From: Chrysoporthe austroafricana
Taxonomy: Eukaryota; Ascomycota; Sordariomycetes; Diaporthales; Cryphonectriaceae
Direction: 5' to 3'
NCBI GenBank assembly: GCA_001051155.2
Contig: JYIP02000006.1
Coordinates: forward strand, 3,534,001-3,598,000
DNA length: 64,000 bases
A model generated the notes under the pieces. That model saw only the letters and a program-made list of their open reading frames with translations. It was not told where the DNA came from and made no database searches. Each line of letters opens with the position of its first letter. The first letter of the stretch is position 1. Made by a program: the position numbers and the translations under genes. Positions 23,001 through 34,123 of this stretch are shown here, one piece after another.

Positions 23001-26000
23001 CTGTCTGTCTCCAGACTGCTCTGTTTGCCATGCAGTATTCTTGTGCGAAGGCTTGGATCGACTGTGGCGTGGAAGTCGCCGCTGTCGTTGGACACAGCTT
23101 TGGCGAACTCACCGCTATGTGCGTCTCGGGCGTTCTGTCTCTCAAAGATGCTATGAAACTCATCGCCGGCCGTGCGGGCATCATCCGGGACCAGTGGCCT
23201 GCCGAGCGAGGGGCGATGGTGGCTGTTGAGGCCGACCTGGAAGATGTCAAGCGCTTGCTGGCAGAGGCGAGCAAGAAGAACCCAAGTGAGGCTGCCGCCA
23301 CTATCGCGTGCTTCAATGGGCCTCGAAGCTTCACCCTGGCAGGCTCGGCTGCCGCAATCGACACGGTCTTGGAAACTGCCACGAACAGTAGTGCCTACTC
23401 GGCCTCCATCAGAACGAAGAAATTGGACGTCTCGCATGCTTTCCATTCGACACTGGTCGACGCCATCGTGCCTGAGCTTCGGAAGCTCGGCCACGAGATC
23501 ATTCTCCGTGATCCATTAATCCCGCTGGAGAGGGCTGTCCCCGACGAGGAAGCTACTTCTGCTCTGACCGCGGACTTCGTATCAGCCCATATGAGGAACC
23601 CGGTTTACTTCAACCACGCCGTCCACAGGCTCGCGCAGAAGTACCCCGAAGGCTGCATTTGGCTTGAAGCAGGGTCAAACTCGACCATCACTGTGATGGC
23701 TGGTCGGGCTCTTGGATCACCCAAGTCTTCACTTTTCCAAGCAGTCAACGTCACAAGCAACAATGCTTTCAAACATCTGACGGAGACTACGATGAACCTC
23801 TGGCAGTCAGGCGTGACTGTGTCATTCTGGGCGCATCACGCTACCCAGTCTGCCGAGTATCCTATTCATCTTCTTCCTCCATACCAATTCGAGAAAGCCA
23901 AGCACTGGATGGAGCTGAAGAAGCCAATTAAGGGAGTTCTGGAAGCTCCTGTAGCCCAAGGTCCGCTGAACGGGATCGCCAATGGCATCTGGACGTTCAT
24001 GGGATACCAAGACAGCCAGGAGCTGAAGGCGCGGTTCCGGGTCAACACAAATACGGCAGAGTACGAGAAGTACGTTTCCTCGCACGTGGTCGCCGACGCC
24101 GCGCCTATATGCCCCAGTACGTATCAGCTCGTCATTGCGATCGACACGCTGGCTAGCTTGACAGGTGATCCGAAGTGCGAGCGGCTCAAGCCTCAGCTGC
24201 AGGGCATGACGAACCACTCGCCCATGGTCATGGACACCTCGAAGACCTATTGGCTGGATGCTGAGAGACTGGCCGAAACAAATACCTGGTCTTGGAAAAT
24301 CATCGGCGAAAGCGGATCTGGCGCGTCAACCCTCTTCGTAACAGGCTGTATAGACTTTAAGCCCGCACAGGAATTCCAAGAAGAAATGCTGCGGTACCAG
24401 CGCTTGGTCCAACACGAGAGGAGTCTCGCAATTCTCGATGGCAATGCAGCCGAGGGCGCTATCGTGGGCAACCGAAACATATACAGAGCCTTTTCGGGTT
24501 TCGTTCAGTACAAGCACGAGACGTACCGAGGCCTGCAGAAACTGGCATGCCGCGGAACTGAATCCGCCGGGCGAATCAAGCAGGCGCATAGCAGCGACAA
24601 GTGGCTCGACCTAGGTCTTGCCGACGGTTTCTGCCAGGTCGCCGGCATCTACCTCAACAGTATGACCGACAAAGCCGATGAGGACATGTTCATGTCAGAC
24701 CGCATCGACGGTTGGATACGGTCGCCGAGGGTGGATGACGAAGTACGTCCGATCGTCTGGGATGTGTTTGCGTGCCACTCGCGTCCCTCTGATCAGGAAT
24801 GCATCAGCGACGTCTTTGTCTTTGATCATGAAACTGGCCAGCTGTCCGAGGTCATCCTGGGAATCCACTACGTGCGCGCTGCGCGAGCCAGTATGGGCAA
24901 GCTCCTGACCCTCCTTTCTGGGGGAAAGGTGGCAGCAGCGTCTCGGCCTGTGGCGCCCTCGTCTCAGTCTCTAGAAATGCCAAAGGTCAATGGCCATCAC
25001 TCTTCCGAGCCGATTGTAAACGGCCATTCTAAGCCAAAGAAAGAGAAAAAGCCCAAGAAAGCAAAGTCGACACGGCCAGATATCACCGGCCAGGTACGAG
25101 ACTTGATATGCAATCTGTCGGGTCTAGAACCAGAAGAGGTACAGCTCAGTTCGAAGCTCGTCGACTTGGGCATCGATTCTCTAATGGGGATGGAACTGGC
25201 AACTGAGGTTCAGAACCTGTTCAAATGCAAACTCGAGATGTCTGACCTGCTGGAGGTCACCGATTTCCAGAGCCTCATTACTTGTATAAATAAGGCCAAG
25301 GGTGCCGGCGATGAGCCCGTCGACGAGGAAGATGATGACGGCGATGAAGAGCCCGCACAGACAAATGGCGAGATCAGTGTCCATGTCAATGGGCACGCCA
25401 ACGGAGTCAATGGCTACACCAACGGCGTGAATGGTCACACAAGTGACGTGGATGAGGACGTTGCCATTCCGACATCTGTCCTCCTCGACGCTTTCGAGGA
25501 CACCAAAAAGGCCACAGATCGCTTCATCAAGGAGAACGGATTTGCAGGATATGTGGACCATATTCTGCCCAAGTCCGATGAATTGTGCGTCGTGCACATT
25601 CTCGATGGCTTCGAGCAGCTAGGCTGTTCGGTGCGAGATGCGAAGCCAGGCCAAGTGCTGGAGAGGATCGAGTACCTGCCCAGACATGAACAATTCGTCG
25701 AGTTCATCTACGACCTACTCCAGACGAGCGGTCTAGTCGAGCTGAAGGATTCGAAGATTATCCGAACCGACAAGCCGACCCCTGAGAAATCAGCCGCCAT
25801 GCTCCTCGAGGAGCTTATTGCGGATAATCCAATCCATGCATACGACCACAGGCTGACATATCTGACGGGCTGTAAGCTTGCGGACTGCCTGGTTGGAAAG
25901 GCCGACGGTCTGCAGCTCGTATTTGCCTCAGCCGAAGGCCGTGAGATTGTTTCCGGCATGTATGGGAAATCTCCCATCAATGTTGCGTGGATCAGGCAGA

Positions 26001-28049
26001 TGGAGCACCTGCTCCGTGAATTCTTCCTCCGCCTACCCAAACAGAGTGGACCTATCGAGATTCTCGAGATGGGCGCGGGCACCGGAGGGACGACTGCCAA
26101 TCTCATTCCAGTCCTGGAGAGTCTCGGCGTGCCGTTCAGGTACACGGTAACAGACCTGTCGCCGTCTCTCGTTGCTGCGGCGCGCAAGAGATTCAAGGGC
26201 AAAAGGTTTATGAACTATCAGGTTCTGGACATCGAAAATCCGTCCGCAGATCTCATCGGCAGCAAGCACATCGTCCTGGCCACCAACTGTGTACACGCAA
26301 CGCACAGTCTAGCGGAGTCCACCAAGAACATCCACCGGCTGCTGAGGTCAGACGGTGTGCTGATGATGTTGGAGATGACGCAGACAATTCCTTGGATCGA
26401 CCTTGTCTTCGGCCTCATCGAAGGCTGGTGGCTTTTCAACGACGGGCGTCGACATGCGCTCCAGCCACCCGAGGTGTGGGACCGCACGATGCGGTCGGTC
26501 GGCTACGGCCATGTTGACTGGACGGATGGCGTGCAGCCAGAAGCGGCAATCCAGCGCATCATCATCGGCACGGCCTCGAGTCCGGGTCAGACCAACGGCG
26601 AACGGGTACAGCCTCCACCCCTCCCTCTTCCTGCTGCGAGCCTCTCCGCTGACCAGGCCGCGCGCCAAGCAGCAGTAGACGCCTTCGTCGCCAAGCACAC
26701 GTCCGGCTTTGCTGTACCCACGCCGCCAGCGGTGGCTAGCATTAATGGCATCGGCAACAATGCGGGCGACTGTGTGCTGATCACGGGGGCAACCGGCAGT
26801 CTTGGGTCACACCTGGTGGAGCACTTTGCGAGGCTCCCCAATGTCAGCCGGGTCGTGTGCCTCAACAGGCGCAGCGTCAGCACGGAGAGTCAGGCACGGC
26901 AGCTGGCGGCGCTGACATCGCGAGGAGTGCGGCTGTCGGACTCAGAGCTGGCAAAACTCAAGGTGCTGGCGGGCGACACGAGTAAACGGTGGTTGGGGGT
27001 AGGTGAACGAGAATATGCAGGGCTCGCCGCGACGGTAACCCACATCGTGCATAACGCGTGGCCCATGAGCCTGTCACGTGCCGTCGAGGCCTTCGAGCCT
27101 CAGTTCCGGACGATGCGGAATCTGTTGGAGCTGGCGGCTGAAGCCGGGGCCCGAAAGAAGTCGAAGGATAGGCTGGGATCTGAGGCCGACAAGGTCGGTT
27201 TCTTGTTTGTGTCGTCGAGTATGTTTGCATCCACTTCGTGACTGGTCACCAACCTAAGAGGAAAGCTGACATCTTGTGTGTACAGTCGCAACGACAGGAT
27301 ACTATCCGCTGTGGTCAGGGCGCGCGCGGGCGCCTGAGGAGAAGGTTGGTGTTGCGTCGGTGTTACCAAACGGCTATGGCGACGCGAAGCTCGTGTGTGA
27401 GAAAATGTTGGACGAGACACTTCATCGGTTCCCGGGGATATTCCGGCCAATGGTGGTACGTATCGGCCAAATCGCCGGGTCAACCTCGAGCGGATACTGG
27501 AACCCAGTTGAGCATATCGCCTTCTTGATCAAGTCCTCGCAAACCGTGCGGTCTCTGCCGGACTTCGAAGGGGTAAGTCAATCTTCTTGCCTGCTGTTAC
27601 CCACCATGCGTTACTCACATACATTCCTCACGCAGACGCTCTCCTGGTGCCCAGTCGACGATGTGGCCGCCACGCTTGGAGAGCTGGTACTCGGCTCCGA
27701 GCCGGCCCACGCGGTCTACCACATCGAGAACCCCGCGCGTCAGCCCTGGCGGGACATGGTCCGGCTCCTAGCGGAGCAGCTTGATGTCACTCAAGCCAAC
27801 ATAGTACCATTTACGGAATGGTTGGAGCGGGTCCGGAAGCATCCGGGCTCCGCCGAGGAAAATCCCGCCGCGGGCCTGGCCGACTTCCTTGAACGACACT
27901 TTATCAGGATGTCATGTGGTGACCTGATCTTGGACACACTTCACACCCAGGAGCACTCAAAAACGCTGAGGAGCGAAAGGTCTTTGAGCGCCGAGCTGGT
28001 TGTCAAATACATCGACACTTGGAAGAGTACTGGCTTCTTGAGAGAATAG
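20015..28049 (+). CDS. Non-reducing polyketide synthase with reductive release (SAT-KS-AT-PT-ACP-CMeT-R)
   Basis: Four exons: 20015-20641, 20750-27218, 27286-27572 and 27636-28049, giving 2598 residues. Domains in order: SAT (motif GLCTG, Cys135), KS (from ~376; DTACSS with Cys540, EAHGTGT, GHSESASG), malonyl-AT (~900-1200; GHSFGE, Ser992), product template (~1285-1600; His1321 and Asp1501), one ACP (GIDSLMGM, Ser1686), C-methyltransferase (~1775-2150; EMGAGTGG) and an NAD(P)-dependent reductase (TGATGSLG near 2221; Tyr2396 and Lys2400 in NGYGDAK). There is no thioesterase, so release should give an aldehyde. The organisation matches asperfuranone AfoE, azaphilone AzaA-type and citrinin synthases. 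The intact SAT suggests acceptance of a starter, probably from the highly reducing PKS at 43972. Removing the first intron joins PDYPE to AYASVL and the second restores VSSIATTGYYPLW. Lys- and Asn-Gly-rich linkers flank the ACP. The in-frame ATG at 20045 is an alternative start. Confidence 0.95.
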
Positions 28050-28605
28050 TAAAGGCGCAGCTGCAATTACCACGTAATGATGCCAAGGAAGTTTATGTAC
28101 GGATAGATCACTTTCGAAACAAGACTAATTACTGTAGCTTATATACGGCGTTAACTACCAGACCTCATACTGCTTGTATCAAGCTGTAGCAAAAGGCGGT
28201 AAGTCCATGCTTTAAGAAAGCACGGCAGCTCTAGAGGAGAGGGGCCCACAAGGCCGGAAAGGGGACTAGCGGCGCGAAGTCCGGCGATGAAATATGTCCA
28301 GGACAGATAAATAACCCTTGAAAAATTTCAGAGCGTACCTCACAATTCTGCTGTCTCCCCGGTCATTTCTCTTCACGATGTCATAGCAGGAGACAAACAA
28401 AACAGTGTTGAGGATGACCTATCTCACGATATACCCGCTTGTCAATAAGATCTCAAGCCCAGGTGTAAATCATCTTGGATTTCGTGGAAAGCAGTGTTGT
28501 CGAAACTGGTTTCCCTTCAAGGAGAAATTGTAAGTAATGGACCTGGGCGGGGACCCAATATTCTACATCTAATACTTGGACATGTCTAGACTCGCTTCTG
28601 AAACT
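28050..28605. other. Intergenic 3' space
   Basis: This space lies between the convergent 3' ends of the NR-PKS and regulator 2. No gene or repeat is supported. Confidence 0.5.
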
Positions 28606-30850
28606 TCACGAGGAAGTAGTACTCTTGTTGTCCATATCCATCAGGTCTTCGCCTCTGCTCAGCATGTGCGAGTAATGTGCCGCGAGGTGATTCACATCAG
28701 ACACCCTAGCCAGTGCCTCCACGCAGCTGGCGAGGTCTGATTTTATTGTTTCCTGCTCCTGCTCTTGCCCCTCATCCGCAGCGGGAAGAAAACAGCTGGA
28801 ATGTCGCTGTAGGGTCAGGTATTCAGCTGCCGCGTATATTGCTATCGGCATGAAAATGCAGGACTGATGGCGCACGATATGTCAGCAAAGGTCAAGCACA
28901 CATCTATGCAGACGCCGGGGGACCTACCTTGAAGAAGCCCAGCCGCGCATAATCCCTGGCGATGAGAGCAATCTCATGTGCGGCTGCCGCCGCTCGCTTC
29001 TGGTACTCAAGTACCTGGAACGTCGAATCCTCTTGCATCATGAGGGGCTCCGTAGTCTTATACATGTAAAGGACTGCTGTCTGAAGAGAAACATGTGCCT
29101 GCAAAAGAAGCGGGTCTGCGTAGAGTGAGGAGGATGAGTAACTTTGGGTCAAATTGGCGATACGGGTCACCAGAAGGCTGTCAATCCAGTCGTGTCGCTC
29201 CCAGAAACTCTTAGTGTTGCCGTAGAGCTGCTCGACACTGGAAGCGTTACAATGTGAGTATGCTCGCCCGCCTATGGTTGCCACTATAGCAGCTTCTGTT
29301 GGCGACGATGAACATGGTCAGCAAGAATCTCAGAGAAAATAGGGGTAACAAAACGTCTTACCCGCCAGCTGCGAGAATGAGCTATACAGCCCAGACCTAG
29401 AGACTAATGCCTCAGGTAAGAAACAGCCTTGAACGGAGTTCCCACTCTGAAAGTCCAGGTCTGACACTGGGAGGCGGGTGCAGATCTGCGTTTCGTTGAT
29501 AATCAGATCACCGAGCTCACATATACCCTTGGTAGGGTGGCTCGAATATACTGTTGACCGCTCAAAAGGACGCACTTACAGCCTCTTCAGTCAGTGTTAC
29601 TGGGAGCCCTTTGTCTGGACTGATTGCAAGATCGAGACAGCTTGATTCACTGTCAGCCACCCGTTTTCCTGTTTCTTCGCTTTCGTCTCTCATTCGGAAG
29701 ACTGACTAGCTAGACCAAAAAGCGCGTCTTTTCTCTTCCGCCGTCACGTTGTCATCCGCTGATGAATCGAAGGCTTGCATAATGCTGGCGTGCGGGCTGT
29801 CGACCTCGTGCAGCTTCAGCAACTGTACAAGCCGGAATACCCTCCCTGCACTGATCCAGGCTCGACGGTAGCTCGAGCGGAGAAATTCATAGTGTGTCAA
29901 GAGGAGCCATGCCTGGAGCTGCTCGAGATGGTGCTGGGACATGTCATGTTCCTCGTTCTCGCGTTCCTCGAGCAACTGGCGGGTCTCCCTATACATGGAC
30001 TCACGCATACTCTCAAATTGGGAGGACATAGCCATAGCTAATGTCCACATCGCATTCTGCAGGCACAGGCGGTAGCCTCCACAGGCCGTCGCATCATCAG
30101 TGGAGGCCCATGAGAAATAGCGAGCTTTGTTCAGAATGGGCACGATAGGATGTGCTGGAAACTGTCAATAACTTTGAAACCTCACGAAGTTGGGACGCTT
30201 ACCTCGATCGAAATACAGCTGATCTCTGATTTCCAGCCAAGCATCGGTCATCAGTCCAAGTCCTCTAAGGTGTTTGCTGATTTAACTTACAGATCAGCCC
30301 GTACCCAACCGGTTAAAAATGTGCCACGGGAATTCAACGGTGTCATGGGGCAGGGTGATAATCCCCGACCTGGACTCTTCTCTGATATACCGTTGAGGTC
30401 ATCTCCAGAAGTCCGTCTGCTTGCTCGGCGGAGAGCCCATTGCATACTGTCGCCGCTGTTCGCATTTTCTGCTTTCCGCTGATGACCCTCACTGAGATTT
30501 GAAGTATCTTCGACATCGCATCTAGTCTGCTCAAGCAGTCTTTCTTCCAAAGTTTCTTTGTCGATGAATCAGCCTCGCGTCCTCTTTATAACCCCCCCTT
30601 CCTATCATATACTGAAGTCCTCCAACGATATGGAGTAGGGTATTCGCATTGACGCACCTATGTGGGTACGCAGATCTTTGAGGAAACCCTTCTTTGGGCC
30701 CCTCGGTAGACGCTTCGTACTCCTCTCGCAGGGAATTCCATTCTTAAAGCATGTCCCACAGGTAGGTCGGCCACGATCACAACGCAGCTTCCTTTTCCTG
30801 CACTCCTCACATGCAGTTCCTGGCTGCTGCCTGTTATTTTGGTCCGGCAT
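28606..30850 (-). CDS. Zn2Cys6 transcription factor 2 (cluster regulator candidate)
   Basis: Eight exons on the minus strand: 30850-30658, 30555-30291, 30225-30203, 30154-29716, 29649-29580, 29485-29362, 29295-28928 and 28863-28606. All phases agree, giving 579 residues. The zinc cluster starts close to the N-terminus, with cysteines at 14, 17, 24, 31, 34 and 41. It is followed by a basic linker and a predicted coiled helix (THIETLEERLLEQ). The fungal middle-homology region includes RADLDQLYFDRAHP, EEKRRAFW and ICTRLPVSDLDF. Unlike regulator 1, no intron interrupts the zinc cluster. A longer in-frame start upstream exists, but the ATG at 30850 gives the usual short N-terminus. It sits between the NR-PKS (convergent) and the SDR (divergent), in the middle of the cluster, which makes it the stronger pathway-specific regulator candidate. 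The junction after FW (exon 4/5) is the least certain. Confidence 0.88.
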
Positions 30851-33053
30851 CGCGTCACTTCTCGAAAGGTCTCTGTGATGGCTACATCTGCCGAATCCTG
30901 AGACACAACTGCAGACGTGGTAGGGCAACTGGGTCCTATTAGAGATATATCTAGGTCGTACCGAAACACCCGTGGGCCTCTTGCGCGCCCTTATCATTCC
31001 CCCAGATCTGTGCTTGAGGGTGTGAGTAAGGATGGCAATCCATCTTATGCAGAGTCATCATCCTATCGACTCCACTGGAGGAACCGGCGTAGGCATACCG
31101 TCCATCCGTCCAGCAGTCCTTTTGATCTACTGTATGCAGCAGACTTTGTAATTGGATGCAATAAGCACTGCTGGATAAGCTTGTACTCTCGCATTTGTCT
31201 AGAATGGCCCCTAGCGACAGCCGAGAAATGTGCACGACTGGTATCTGACCGATGGTGTAGGTCGTAAGCAATGCATCCGGTCATCCGATTAGTTAACACG
31301 GGGAATCGTATTTTGGTGGTCAGCAGCGGCGGGCGGGTCGTGCTGCCGCACCCGTGAGGAGCAGGCTTCGTTTCGGTTGTCCTGAGCGGCTGAACTGTAA
31401 AACAAATTCCTTGTTCTCACTACAGTCCGTGCAACTCTCACGGGCAACGTTCGTGTGCCAAGCACGTGGGTGAGGCGGAGGAATAGCGTCTACGCGGTAG
31501 CTTGCGCAGCGCTTCCTGCTAGGATCCTTAACCTTGCCTGAAACTCGAGATGGGAGAATTCCTGGCCCTCTGTCTTTTCTCACCGCCTAGTGACCAAATC
31601 GAGCTTGGTGATGCTGTTGAAGCGAAATGTAGTTCCACTTCAACGCGTTCCTTCAGGATGCTGTAGTGGAATTTGTGTCGAGAGCATGTGACCTGTATCA
31701 GGAAGCAACGCACTCAATATCTGACTATCGGATGAAGAGAACCGAGGATGGGCCCGCCCTAAACATTCTCGGTCCGTTGCTATCTAATTCTAACTAATGC
31801 GACATAGCCTCTCACTCCTTCTCCCACCAGTCTTAGCGACAAGGCTTGCAACTTCAGCCTGGCTTCCAGGCTGTGCTGCGCGTCCCATCCAATGACGCAA
31901 GCTCGTGTTGCTGCTTGGACCCTGCTCAATGAGTGGCGAATCCTGAACGAGTGAGGTCATCGTTCGGACTAGATCCTAGCAACACGGTTGTACTCAATGA
32001 TGACCGGTGCCGTTAGAGGCAGTGCCGTGAAGGAGCGCCCAAACGTTGTTTGGGCAGGGGTTTGTTTCCTGGGGGAAGGACCCCTGGGGTCTTCACAATC
32101 TAAAGAAATGATACAGAGTTGCTCACTTATATTGTGCATGCACCGTGCATGCCGGTCCGATCTCGCAAATACCGACTAAAATGTGCTTGTGACACAAGTC
32201 ATCTCGACTGCCAGCACAACAAGTTGAGCAGTGGGTCTAAGCGTGCACGCCGACCTGCGTACAGTGTCCTAGCAGAAGGCGACTCCGGCAGCGAAATACA
32301 TAGCAAGTGGCGGCTGAACCTGCAACATGTATTCGCCGTCACTCCGACCTAGAGTGGACTTGTGAACTTTTGAGAAGCTGACTCGATTGGCCTCTCATTG
32401 ACGGCCAGGTCATTACTGAGCCTCACCACTTAACCTCGAACTTCACTAGTCTGCGGCTGGAAGATGACTATACGTGTGGACAGAGGTGATAGGTTTACTC
32501 GCTGACGCTGGGAGCAGCCGAGCTCTCCGTGCTGATTGCGCTAACCCCTAACCACAAGCCTAGTCAGGGAGGGCATAATGAGGGGGATTCTGGTAGGAGC
32601 GTGGGGAAATAGACTTTTGTCACTTTGATGGCAGAACGCGAAACATACGCATTTCACGTACGGTACGAAGGTATTATTACGCTGCGTAAAAAACAAGACC
32701 AGCGCTCCAGGGTCGACGTTCCCCGCCCACGATACGATTCGAGGTTAGCTTCTTCCTCTGTTAGGCGCTAACCTCGAATCGTATCGACAGCAACTCCGTA
32801 ATGTCCGGTCAATTACCTCTACACTCCCGTCTACGAACAATGAAGCTGAACCACAACTGGCTGAACTATCATCGCGCTAACCGCAATTCGTATTGTGAGG
32901 CTGCCAGATGCATCTGGCTGGTCTGCGGCCTCACCTTTGACAGCCTCTTATATCTCGACGGTATCTCTTCGTCCGAGCGGATAGCCTCTGTTCATTTTTG
33001 ACAACACAACTCCGAACTTATCGCTCTGGGACGGGCATTGTAGTCAATTCACC
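30851..33053. promoter_or_regulatory. Long divergent promoter region, regulator 2 / SDR, rich in repeats
   Basis: This is a 2.2-kb gene-free space. Its right third holds an ACCTCGAA box (32433-32440), GCGCTAACC boxes at 32538, 32765 and 32874, and the perfect inverted repeat 32730-32786. A TATATC element is near 32949, about 105 bp before the SDR start. Short open frames here have no family resemblance. Confidence 0.5.
32730..32786. repeat. Perfect 20-bp inverted repeat with 17-base loop
   Basis: Arms 32730-32749 and 32767-32786 are exact reverse complements (left arm begins CGATACGATTCGAGG), separated by 17 bases. Each arm contains ACCTCGAA/TTCGAGGT. It lies 268-324 bp upstream of the SDR start. 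It could be an operator for a dimeric regulator, a hairpin, or a small element remnant; which one cannot be decided here. Confidence 0.9.
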
Positions 33054-34123
33054 ATGCCTGAGCTATCCACTATACAAGCTTCGAACTCGAGCCTGGCCAC
33101 CAGCCTTCCGGCTGGACTGGTTGCTGTCTTTGTAGGCGCCACCAGCGGTATAGGCGAGTTCGCGCTCAAGGCCTTTGTCAAGGAGGCAGCGAGCCCTAAG
33201 GTCTACTTCGTTGGCCGCACTCAAGCCGCTGCAGACAAGGTTGTCGCCGAACTCAAGAAGCTCAACCGCCAAGGAACATACATTTTCATCAGGTCCGACG
33301 TCGCCTTGCTGAAAAACGTCAATGATGTATGTGCACAGATCTTGGCAAAGGAGGAGGCCATCAACCTTCTATTCATGACCCAAGGCACTATGGCATTGGA
33401 GAGTAAGTCATCTTCTTTGGACCACACAGCAAACAACAACTGACCTTCTCCACAGAGACCGCGGAGGGCCTTGCTCCCGCCTATGTGCTGCCAGTCACAT
33501 CTCGCATTCTTTTCATTCTGAACCTTCTGCCAGCTCTGCAGAAGGCAACGGATCTCAAGCGCGTTGTCTCCGTGTTCACGGCTGGGTATGAAGGGGCTTA
33601 CGATGACAAGGACTGGGCTGGCTTTCCCGTCAAGAATCCCATGAAGAGTCGTGGTCATCTCGCGACCATGGTCACTTTAGCTCACAATGTCCTGGCCCGG
33701 CGTGCGCCCGACGTTAGCTTCGTCCACGACTTCCCAGGCGCCGTGAAGACCACCTTCGGCAAGGACGCAAAGGGCAAGATGGCCGTGGCCAGGAACATAT
33801 TCAACTTCATCGGACACTTCGTCATCAAGTACCTGCCTCCAGAGACGTCCGGAGCGTTGCAGCTGTACAGCGCCACCAGCGCCCGGTTCCCACCCGCAAT
33901 AGGTGGTGCTGACGGCGTGCCCCTATCAAAAGGTGTGTCTGTTGCTAGGGGCACTGATGGAAAGCCAGGTAGCGGTGCTTATTCTGTCAACGAGAATTGC
34001 GACGATGTGCCACTTGATGTCGACAAGCACCTTGCCAAGGCGAAGGCTGATGGCGCAGAGGAGAGTGTATGGGCCCATCTTACGTTCGAGATAAAGCAGC
34101 TCACGGGCAAGACTTTTGATTGA
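33054..34123 (+). CDS. Short-chain dehydrogenase/reductase (putative ketoreductase)
   Basis: Two exons, 33054-33402 and 33456-34123, encode 338 residues. The N-terminal Rossmann motif GATSGIG (~residues 28-35) and the VYFVGRT strand show nucleotide binding, and the Arg after the second strand favours NADPH. Features outside the cofactor site are unusual for the superfamily: the NNAG segment reads FMTQG, and the region that normally carries YxxxK reads HLATMVTLA before FVHDFPGAVKT. This pattern is seen in a fungal SDR group often found in secondary-metabolite clusters, so it is not necessarily inactive. A role in reducing a side-chain ketone, as for ketoreductases of azaphilone pathways, is inferred from context. 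The N-terminus lacks a signal peptide. Confidence 0.85.

Noticed and set aside
18916..28460. A 15-base word (TAAGATCTCAAGCCC) shared by 18916-18930 and 28446-28460, before and after the NR-PKS
   Set aside because: A few identical 15-mers are expected by chance in 64 kb, and similarity ends just beyond the word.
30265..30290. A 26-bp intron in regulator 2 using the first TTAG acceptor
   Set aside because: It is too short to splice. The next acceptor (after AATCAG) gives a 65-bp intron and the conserved RADLDQLYFDR.
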